From a virus: a stretch of DNA of 32,455 bases. The stretch lies in the IMG/VR virus record IMGVR_UViG_3300032893_000213, positions 1 to 32,455 of that record. The stretch is one strand, 5' to 3'. A program made the translations under genes and the position numbers. The notes under the pieces were generated by a model. The model had not been told where the DNA came from and did no database searches. It saw only the letters and a list, made by a program, of their open reading frames with translations. How positions within the stretch are numbered: position 1 is the stretch's first letter; every line of letters begins with the position of its first letter. Below are positions 26,746 through 32,455 of the stretch, in pieces.

Positions 26746-29618
26746 ATGGCATTCCAAGTTGCTGCCGGTTGGCAGAATTTGCCGAATGGTTAGAAAATAG
26801 CCTATTATAAGAGTAATCTTATATTTAGCCACAGCAGGTTAATTGCTGGAAACTCCTTATTAAGGACAATCAGCAGCTAAGCATTAAATTTTTGCAAATA
26901 TGCTATAGCATTTAATAAACGATTTTCATTATCTTTAAATCTACCTAATCCTATATTACAATCATGACACAATAAAGCTCTAATTTGTCCAGTTGTATGA
27001 GAGTGATCTACACAAGGTTCATCTTTAGGAAACGGTTCTTTACAGATTTCACAAACAGGATATAAATCTAGAAGTTGTTTATATTGTTCTTTAGATACTC
27101 CGTATTTATACTTAACTATATTAAATCTACGAATTTCTTTAGAAGAATTTTTTTTACTGCGTAATTTGAAACAATAAATACATTCAGTAGCATAACCATT
27201 TCTTGGTTTACCGTTTCTAATTCCATTTTTATAATATTCTGTTTCTTCGTTTTTAAATTCTTTACAAGTTCTACATTGTTTAAGCATTAATTGTACAAAT
27301 CCTTTCTTTTTTATTTTGTCCAATTATATCATATTTTTGATAATTTGTCAAGTAATTTTTTGAAAGTTCAACGACTATCTCGTAAGAGAGTACATCTAAG
27401 TAGATGGAAATGCCTGCCATCCTAATAGGATGAAGATATAGTCTGGTCTTTATGGTAACATAAAGCAGCGAAAGCGGTCTTAGATTAACGAACTAAGACG
27501 AACAAAACGAATTTCGTTCCTCAGATTTTTAGCCAAAAAGTACAAAAATTCTTTCGGCGAGAATCAGTAGTAGAAGCAATTACAAATACTGACTACTATG
27601 GAGAAATTTCAGAATTCGGTGATACCGTATTTATCATCAAGGAACCAGTAATCACTGTTGCTCCATATGCTCGTGGCACCACTGTATTACCACAGGCTTT
27701 AGCAGATGATGAATTAACACTAGTCGTCGATCAGGCCAATTATTTTGGCTTTAAGGTTAATCATAGCCCTGTACATTAGGAATAATGTAATTGAAATTAG
27801 GAGAATTGCTGGAAAGTGCTAATAAGAACCAAAAATCTTATTCAAAAAGATTATAGGTTAACAGTTAAAGGAAGATTAGTATCTATTTATAATAGTGCTA
27901 AGAAAAGATCAAAACTAAAGGATATAGAATTTACTATTATTCCAGAAGATTTAGTAGAGATTTATTATAAGCAAAATGGAAAGTGTGCAATATCTGGCTT
28001 AGAAATGAGTTTAGAATCTAGTTCACGACATAAAGCAAATACTTTTATTGTATCCATAGATCGAATTGATTCAGATAAAGGTTATACAAAAGATAATATT
28101 CAATTCTTATGTTGGCAAATAAATAAAATGAAAAGCAATCTAACAGAAGATGAATTTAAATTTTGGATTAGGATAATCAGCAGCCGAGTCCTCTAAAAAG
28201 GAAAGGTTCAACGGCCATCCCTGAAATGGGAGTACACTTTAAGTAAAGTGGAAGTACCTAACATCCAGAACGGATGAAGATATGGTCTGATCTATATGGT
28301 AACATATAGTAGCTTAAGAAGCAGCTAAGAGTAACGAACTTAGTGAACACAAATGCGATGATATCGAAAACAAACAATCACACGTAAACTGGGAAGAGCT
28401 AGCAACTAGCTCTGGTGCATATTCTCTAAAGGATACTTTCGATAAGGAAGTCCTTTATTATATGACCACTCAGGTTTCTACTTCAAATCCAAACATGGTT
28501 CTCGGCTCTGCCGGTGCTCCATTAACTGTTGGCTTTGCTAGTGGTAATACTTCCCCTCTTTATGTGCTTAATAGGCTTTCTCGTTTCTTAGATGAACAAA
28601 ATATTCCTTCAGATAATCGTTGGTGTGTCGCACCACCTGTTAATACAGATAGCAGGGCTTAAAAGTAATTTTAAGAAAGAATTCTAGGTGAATTGCTGGA
28701 AAATCCTTAAAAGGACAATCAGCAGCTAAGCTAATAAAATATGAAAAAGTGTAGAATTTGTAATATTGTTAAATCAATCCAAGAATTTCGTCCATATGGG
28801 GGAAATAGAAAAGGAGTAAGAACTCTTTGTAGAAAATGTGAACTGGACATAAGAAGAAAATATGAATATCCTTATCGTGCTGAAAAAGCAAAATATTATA
28901 AAATAAAAGATCGATATGGATTGACAAAAGAAGAATATGATTCTCTAATAGAGAATAATCCAGTTTGTAAAAGCTGTAAAGAAGAATTTACAAATACTCC
29001 ACATGTAGATCATGATCATAAAACAGGAATAGTTCGTGGTCTATTATGTAATAAATGTAACAAAGCATTAGGACTTTTAAATGATGATCCTATTAAGATT
29101 GTAAATTTACTACAATATTTATTAGAAAGTTCAGAGACTATCTCGAAAGAGAGTACACTCAAGCGAGTGGAAGTGCCTAGCCCCTAAATAGGGTGAAGAT
29201 ATAGTCCGATCCTTATGGTAACATAAGGCAGCTTGAATAAAGCGGCATTAAAATAGCAATTTAATGTGAACATAAATGTTTCTGGGAAAAAGTTCAAGAT
29301 GAATCAAGCAAGCTAATTGGTATCGATTGGCAGTCAAGTGCTAGCGATCAGTCAATTCTACGTAACGGTCGTGTTCTAAACGGCAAGATTCGTGGTTTTG
29401 ATTCTTATCGTAGCAACAACATTCCTCTCGATAGCTCAAGCAATTATCAGCTTATGGTTGGTCATATGAGTTCAACTGCATCTGCCTCACAGATTGCTAA
29501 GGTTGAAAAGTTCCGTGATCCAACTTCATTTGCAGATGTTGTCCGTGGTCTTCATATGTTTGGTCGTAAGGTTCTCCGTACGACTGCTATGGGCCTCTGC
29601 CACTTCCTCGTCAGCTAA
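26746..29618 (+). CDS. Major capsid protein, split into four exons by three group I introns
   Basis: Exons 26746-26790, 27510-27757, 28356-28640 and 29279-29618 join to 306 codons (305 residues) in one frame; no exon is a gene alone. The joined protein starts MAFQVAAGWQNLPNG|NFVPQIF, runs through NYFGFKV|DDIENKQ and CVAPPV|FWEKVQ, and ends LCHFLVS, a typical major capsid protein of this phage type by sequence flavour, length and position. Each 5' splice site follows a T and each intron ends in G, as group I introns require. Without splicing, translation stops after codon 15. Codons here are richer in G/C-ending forms than neighbours, as for highly expressed capsid genes. Confidence 0.88.
26877..27287 (-). 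CDS. Intron 1 endonuclease, endonuclease VII/HNH type, antisense to the capsid gene
   Basis: Start chosen at ATG 27287 (MLKQCRTCKEFKNEETEYY), with GAAAGGA upstream; the longer frame begins in the promoter. 136 residues with an N-terminal zinc ribbon CRTC...CIYC, then CEICKEPFP...CVDHSHTTGQIRALLCHDCNIGLGRFKDN. C-x2-C, D-H-x-H, G-x-(I/V)-R-x-LLC-x2-CN-x-x-LG is the endonuclease VII (T4 gp49-like) fold used by many homing nucleases. It has its own sigma-70 promoter (27323-27351), so it can be made when the late strand is silent. Confidence 0.8.
   Translation of the reverse strand: MLKQCRTCKEFKNEETEYYKNGIRNGKPRNGYATECIYCFKLRSKKNSSKEIRRFNIVKYKYGVSKEQYKQLLDLYPVCEICKEPFPKDEPCVDHSHTTGQIRALLCHDCNIGLGRFKDNENRLLNAIAYLQKFNA
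27323..27351 (-). promoter_or_regulatory. Sigma-70-type promoter inside intron 1 for the antisense endonuclease
   Basis: On the minus strand: consensus TTGACA, 17 bases, consensus TATAAT, about 30 bases from the start codon. Same design as the leftward-region promoters. Confidence 0.8.
27758..28355 (+). ncRNA. Group I intron 2 in the capsid gene
   Basis: 598 bases. Same td-like core: GAATTGCTGGAAA, then after the ORF AATCAGCAGC; P7 is GGCCAT with ATGGTC (compensating changes relative to introns 1 and 3); P9 is CTATATG-GTAA-CATATAG; the 3' end is GAACACAAATG. The 5' site splits a GTC valine codon (GT|C). Its ORF lies in the P5 arm. Confidence 0.85.
27816..28196 (+). CDS. Intron 2 HNH endonuclease, embedded in the ribozyme P5 arm
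   Basis: 126 residues from GTG 27816, just after the 5' strand of P4. It reads NSAKKRSKLKDIEFTI..., YYKQNGKCAISGLEMSLE..., FIVSIDRIDSDKGYTKDNIQFLCWQINKMKSN. C-x-I-S-G, then S-x-D-R-I-D-x-x-x-G-Y-x-x-x-N-(I/V)-Q, then (N)-x-K-x-x is a well-known HNH nuclease pattern. The last codons (ATC AGC AGC) lie in the P4 3' strand, so protein and ribozyme share bases. A GGAGAA precedes by 12-16 bases, so initiation may be weak. Confidence 0.75.
   Translation: MLIRTKNLIQKDYRLTVKGRLVSIYNSAKKRSKLKDIEFTIIPEDLVEIYYKQNGKCAISGLEMSLESSSRHKANTFIVSIDRIDSDKGYTKDNIQFLCWQINKMKSNLTEDEFKFWIRIISSRVL
28641..29278 (+). ncRNA. Group I intron 3 in the capsid gene
   Basis: 638 bases. GAATTGCTGGAAA ... ACAATCAGCAGC core; P7 is GACTAT with ATAGTC; P9 is CCTTATG-GTAA-CATAAGG; the 3' end is GAACATAAATG. 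P1 is clear: exon CCTGT pairs with intron GCAGG, including the splice-site U-G pair. The 5' site splits a valine codon (GT|T). The ORF starts in the P6 region. Confidence 0.87.
28741..29187 (+). CDS. Intron 3 endonuclease, endonuclease VII/HNH type
   Basis: 148 residues, MKKCRICNIVKSIQEFRPYG. An N-terminal CRIC...CRKC ribbon is followed by CKSCKEEFTNTPHVDHDHKTGIVRGLLCNKCNKALGLLNDD, the same family as the intron 1 enzyme but clearly diverged. About the last 17 codons (from SETISKEST) run through the P7 5' strand and the P3/P8 region of the ribozyme, so the C-terminus is dictated by RNA structure. No good ribosome site precedes the ATG. Confidence 0.8.
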   Translation: MKKCRICNIVKSIQEFRPYGGNRKGVRTLCRKCELDIRRKYEYPYRAEKAKYYKIKDRYGLTKEEYDSLIENNPVCKSCKEEFTNTPHVDHDHKTGIVRGLLCNKCNKALGLLNDDPIKIVNLLQYLLESSETISKESTLKRVEVPSP

Positions 29619-29633
29619 TAGGAGTATTTAAAT

Positions 29634-30140
29634 ATGGCTTCTTATTATCCTAAATACTACTATCATGATGCTGTCGGTATAGGCACAAGTGATGTTAAGC
29701 CTGTATACCATTCTCGTTTAATCGACTTTGCTGTACAGAATGTTACCTCAAGTGATACTATGTATTGTCTTGCAATTCCTGCTTATACAGCAGTTCTACT
29801 TTGCAATTATCAGACTATCACTACTGTAACTGGTGGTAACATCACTATTGCATCTAAGACGGATGCTGTAACTTATGTTGCTGCTGCGTCTCCTGTAGCT
29901 GCTGGTTCCTATGGTACACCTGCTACTATTAGTGCAAGTACTGCACAGCATTGGTTTACTGCGGATGATGATATTGTCCTTACAGAGTCTAGTACTACTC
30001 TATCTGCTGGTCAGATACGAGTATTTGCTCAGATGTTATATCCTCAGCCTTATAAGTACACTGATGTTGATGGTCAGGCCCATACTTATACTTTCACTGA
30101 TCGTAACAATTGGGTTACCACAGCACCTACAATCCCCTAA
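29634..30140 (+). CDS. Probable head decoration or minor structural protein
   Basis: 168 residues after a TAGGAG site 15 bases behind the capsid stop. MASYYPKYYYHDAVGIGTSD, then beta-rich Thr/Ala/Ser sequence (TTVTGGNITIASKTDAV) and a C-terminal YTDVDGQAHTYTFTDRNNW. Position right after the capsid gene and the beta-rich texture fit a decoration protein. It is followed by a terminator. Confidence 0.6.
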   Translation: MASYYPKYYYHDAVGIGTSDVKPVYHSRLIDFAVQNVTSSDTMYCLAIPAYTAVLLCNYQTITTVTGGNITIASKTDAVTYVAAASPVAAGSYGTPATISASTAQHWFTADDDIVLTESSTTLSAGQIRVFAQMLYPQPYKYTDVDGQAHTYTFTDRNNWVTTAPTIP

Positions 30141-30148
30141 TATAAATT

Positions 30149-30180
30149 GAGAGTGTTCCTTAGGGGACACTCTCTCTTTC
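30149..30180 (+). terminator. Intrinsic terminator after the capsid/decoration genes
   Basis: 8-bp stem GAGAGTGT/ACACTCTC enclosing a smaller CC/GG hairpin, followed by TCTTTCC. It would cap the highly expressed capsid transcript while letting some through to tail genes. Confidence 0.65.
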
Positions 30181-30196
30181 CTTATAGGTATACTTA

Positions 30197-31225
30197 ATGG
30201 CATATTCTAAATATATTGATCTGGTAAATGCTCTTCGTAATAGATTTAATGAGCCTGTATTAACCACAGGAACATGGTCTTCTGTAGTAGGCTTTGATCA
30301 ATTCACTAAGGATGCCATTAATTATGCCTATCATGATATACTTAATGCCGAAATGGAGTGGCCATTTTTGCATCAAAATGCTAGTTTTCTGACTATTCCT
30401 GGTCAAAATTCTTATACAGCCTCTTTATCTGTGCCCGCTGGATTTACTAGTCCTATTGAAATTAAAGAGTGTGATTGGGATCAATTTTTAATTACTAATA
30501 ATAGAACAAGTACAACAATTGCATCAGAAATACATACTATTCCTGCTACTTCTCCTTATACTGTAGCTGTATCTCAAGCAGTAAATTGGGGATATGATTT
30601 AGGAGTTACATATTCTGGTGGTACAGCTTTCACTCCTGTAACAGGTGATCCTATTGCTGCTGGGCAATATACTATTACTCCTACTAATGGTCCTCTAGGC
30701 ACATATGTATTTAATTCTGCTGATGCAGGGCAATCAATTAAAATAAGCTATATTACTTATGTATCAGCACAAACAGCCCAAATTGAGACCCCTACAGCAT
30801 TACGTAGAATTGATTACGATTTCTGGGTTCAGAATTTTTTTGAAACAGATAGTTCTAATAATCCTTCTACATATGCTACACCAATGTTTGTATTTAAGCA
30901 GCAATTTATTGGCGGTATAGGATTATCTCCTGTACCAGATAAAGTATACAGAGTTGTTTATCAAATGTGGGTTGATGGTTCTGATTTATCAGCTACTACA
31001 GATACTCCTTTAATCCCTACACATTTCAATCAAGTAATTCTTGATGGTGCTTCTAAGTATTGTTATGAATTCAGAGAAGACCCACAAATGGCACAATTGG
31101 CAGATGCTAGATTTAAAGCTGGTATCACTCGTATGCGTATTGAATTGATTAATAGAGATTATACTATGAATGCTGGTGTAAATTGGACAAGAGGGACGGG
31201 ATATGCTTCTCCGTTTGTATTTTAA
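30197..31225 (+). CDS. Putative head-tail adaptor protein (SU10-like)
   Basis: 342 residues. The start YIDLVNALRNRFNEPVLTTGTWSSVVGFDQFTKDAINYAYHDILNAEMEWPFL matches the helical beginning of podovirus adaptors of the phiEco32/SU10 kind. A beta-rich insertion follows (about residues 65-195), then helices with IPTHFNQVILDGASKYCYEFREDPQMAQLADARFKAGI. It likely sits under the portal and connects it to the tail tube. The family call is from memory; position after capsid and decoration supports it. Confidence 0.65.
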   Translation: MAYSKYIDLVNALRNRFNEPVLTTGTWSSVVGFDQFTKDAINYAYHDILNAEMEWPFLHQNASFLTIPGQNSYTASLSVPAGFTSPIEIKECDWDQFLITNNRTSTTIASEIHTIPATSPYTVAVSQAVNWGYDLGVTYSGGTAFTPVTGDPIAAGQYTITPTNGPLGTYVFNSADAGQSIKISYITYVSAQTAQIETPTALRRIDYDFWVQNFFETDSSNNPSTYATPMFVFKQQFIGGIGLSPVPDKVYRVVYQMWVDGSDLSATTDTPLIPTHFNQVILDGASKYCYEFREDPQMAQLADARFKAGITRMRIELINRDYTMNAGVNWTRGTGYASPFVF

Positions 31226-31228
31226 ATA

Positions 31229-31804
31229 ATGGCACAAGCTTTAGTAGATGTATCACAAATTGATAATAGAATTATTGCTCAGAGAATAGATTATTTAGCT
31301 ACTCTTTTAGGTAATATTGCTGGCAATGGAACTACTACAGGAACAGGCTCAGTTGTGTTAAATAATGGTCCTATGTTATTAAATCCTGTAGTTGCAAGTA
31401 CTAATTTATTAATTGCTGGTGATCCTGGTAATACAGGGCCAAATTATGCAAATGGTCTTTTATTGCAAAATACTCATGGGGCTTCTAATTTTAAAAGCTT
31501 TATTAGTTTTAAAGATGCCACATCTGCTAGATTTCAAATGGGTATTGATCCCAATGGTGCCGGAGAACAAATTTTTTATTTAGATGATGTTACTAACACC
31601 TTAGTATTTTTTCAATATACTGCTGGTACTGGTACAGTTATTAATAGTGCTCTCAAGTTGGGATCAGCAAGTACATGGACAGCTAATGGTTCAACAGCAA
31701 TATCACTAACTAATATAGCTCCATCAGGAGCACATGCAACCGTTCAAGAATGGCTTACCATTCAAGATAATAATGGTACAACTAGATATATTCCTTGTTT
31801 TTAA
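31229..31804 (+). CDS. Virion protein sharing the N-terminal docking domain of 16203-17111
   Basis: 191 residues. LVDVSQIDNRIIAQRIDYLATLLGN resembles IVDVSHIVEPNARTAVDYLADVLAT of the other protein. The rest (ASNFKSFISFKDATSARFQMGIDPNG...) reads like a beta-type fibre or decoration module. Likely a tail or head fibre. Confidence 0.6.
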   Translation: MAQALVDVSQIDNRIIAQRIDYLATLLGNIAGNGTTTGTGSVVLNNGPMLLNPVVASTNLLIAGDPGNTGPNYANGLLLQNTHGASNFKSFISFKDATSARFQMGIDPNGAGEQIFYLDDVTNTLVFFQYTAGTGTVINSALKLGSASTWTANGSTAISLTNIAPSGAHATVQEWLTIQDNNGTTRYIPCF

Positions 31805-31805
31805 T

Positions 31806-31937
31806 ATGACTAAAGAAATAATTACAGCTATTCTACAATTCTTAACTAGAGTTAATTTGACCGGTACAGAGGCACCTTCATTTATGAAATGTGTATATGA
31901 ATTGAATAAACTTTTAGAAGAAGAGAAAAAAGAATAA
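31806..31937 (+). CDS. 43-residue helical protein
   Basis: Start ATG 31806, directly after the previous stop: MTKEIITAILQFLTRVNLTG, ending ELNKLLEEEKKE. Amphipathic helices. Its stop overlaps the next ATG (TAATG). A longer frame upstream overlaps the fibre gene and is not needed. Resembles short chaperone-like or assembly peptides only in general shape. Confidence 0.5.
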   Translation: MTKEIITAILQFLTRVNLTGTEAPSFMKCVYELNKLLEEEKKE

Positions 31938-32362
31938 TGACAGGTCAAGACATTTATAATAATATGCTTAGTTTAGCCCAAACAGTTAAACTTGATTGCA
32001 ATATTATTAATACAGATGGAAATACAATTCCATCAACACATATATTAAATCTTTTATCATCTTCAATTGCCCTTATTAATTATATTACTCAAGTTGTAAA
32101 TACACCAGATTTATTAGCGGCTCTAAATATTTATGTAAGTACGGTTGTATTTTTTAATTTTAGAGATGTATTTACACAAGCTGTTACTTATATGGAGCAA
32201 TTAGTACAAGCAATTATTACAGACTATCCTAAAGATGTTTCTGGCAATCTTCTAGATAGACATTTAGATAATTCTGGTAATATTGTTATTAACACTTTTA
32301 ATCTATCTCAATTTCCTAATACGGTAGCAGCTATTGCAAATTTAGCCACAATTGTTCATTAA
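31937..32362 (+). CDS. Hypothetical helical protein, 141 residues
   Basis: MTGQDIYNNMLSLAQTVKLD..., with Leu/Ile/Asn-rich helices throughout, including TPDLLAALNIYVSTVVFFNF and a C-terminal FPNTVAAIANLATIVH. It overlaps both neighbours by one base (TAATG). Probably part of the virion assembly set; no family recognised. Confidence 0.5.
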   Translation: MTGQDIYNNMLSLAQTVKLDCNIINTDGNTIPSTHILNLLSSSIALINYITQVVNTPDLLAALNIYVSTVVFFNFRDVFTQAVTYMEQLVQAIITDYPKDVSGNLLDRHLDNSGNIVINTFNLSQFPNTVAAIANLATIVH

Positions 32363-32455
32363 TGCCAACTGCTAGATCAATCCTTTGTGTAGATACTAAT
32401 GGTAATCTTTTCGAGAATACTAATTTTGTCCCTGTAACTGGAACATGGACACCTA
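32362..32455 (+). CDS. Start of a rightward gene cut by the window edge
   Basis: 31 codons visible: MPTARSILCVDTNGNLFENT, then NFVPVTGTWTP. The ATG overlaps the previous stop. The texture suggests another fibre or structural protein, but too little is present to say. Confidence 0.5.
   Translation, partial: MPTARSILCVDTNGNLFENTNFVPVTGTWTP

Larger units (their letters stand above)
26791..27509 (+). ncRNA. Group I intron 1 in the capsid gene
   Basis: 719 bases. The core closely follows the T4 td intron. P4/P5/P6 begins GAATTGCTGGAAA ... ACAATCAGCAGC. P7 is GACTAT with ATAGTC (in GATATAGTCTG). P9 is CTTTATG-GTAA-CATAAAG (27448-27465). The 3' end is GAACAAAACG with terminal G. The exon end GGT can pair with an internal guide, GCC, with the required U-G pair. 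It carries an endonuclease gene in reverse orientation (26877-27287). Confidence 0.85.

Noticed and set aside
27758-28355. Capsid gene broken by insertions (pseudogene)
   Set aside because: All three inserts have intact group I cores and exact T|/G| borders, and the joined frame has no error over 305 codons.
28462-28662. Plus ORF starting MTTQVSTSN as a separate gene
   Set aside because: It is exon 3 of the capsid gene running into intron 3; the real reading frame enters from exon 2 and leaves by splicing at 28640.
1-32455. CRISPR array, integrase or transposase
   Set aside because: No regularly spaced repeats were seen and no protein has recombinase or transposase catalytic motifs.
1-32455. 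Alternative genetic code or stop-codon reassignment
   Set aside because: TAA, TAG and TGA all end genes at coupled stop/start junctions, and in-frame stops within the capsid region are explained by introns.

Overview
This window is part of a tailed-phage genome, most likely a podovirus-like phage. The evidence is a small and large terminase pair, a 732-residue portal, a scaffold-like protein, a major capsid protein and a tail adaptor in the usual order. Stop codons are the standard three. Most of the window is AT-rich. Two stretches are clearly more GC-rich: about 5.8-8.0 kb, and about 12.9-16.1 kb, which holds tail-fibre and beta-helix type genes. The GC-rich fibre sequence has the flavour of alphaproteobacterial phage genes, so an alphaproteobacterial host is a reasonable guess, but nothing here proves it.

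Layout. Positions 1-7.7 kb are read leftward and hold many very small genes, a DUF1906-type endolysin, a glutamyl-tRNA-synthetase-like gene, a GC-rich 511-residue protein of unknown function, and two RNA elements. Positions 7.7-9.0 kb carry no convincing gene. This stretch is full of hairpins and ends at a pair of divergent sigma-70-type promoters. From 9.04 kb to the end everything real is read rightward, apart from one intron ORF. In order: small accessory genes, a transglutaminase-like peptidase, a sulfotransferase, fibre genes, tiny basic proteins, terminase, portal, scaffold, capsid, adaptor, and further tail or structural genes running off the right edge.

The most exciting system is in the leftward region. 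A tRNA-Glu-shaped RNA (934-1006, minus) keeps perfect acceptor, anticodon-stem and T stems, a tRNA-Glu-like D arm and an encoded CCA. Its anticodon loop, however, is replaced by a four-base GCAA loop, so it has no anticodon. About 2.6 kb upstream on the same strand is a 310-residue GluRS-like protein. It has the HIGH-type and KMSKS-type motifs but stops where the anticodon-binding domain should begin. An anticodon-less tRNA and a synthetase without the part that reads anticodons look like a matched pair that would make Glu-RNA for something other than translation. The synthetase gene lies between members of a family of small paralogous proteins.

The second striking system is the major capsid gene (26746-29618). 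It is split into four exons by three td-like group I introns, each carrying a homing endonuclease gene. One of these is read antisense from its own promoter, one sits inside the P5 arm, and one runs into the P7/P3/P8 core. Joining the exons restores a continuous 305-codon capsid frame.

Gene control is unusually legible. At least seven promoters of the form TTGAC(A/T/C)-17 bp-TATA(A/C)(T/C) recur, several beside terminators. The GC-rich 511-residue gene is enclosed by a perfect 20-bp inverted repeat.
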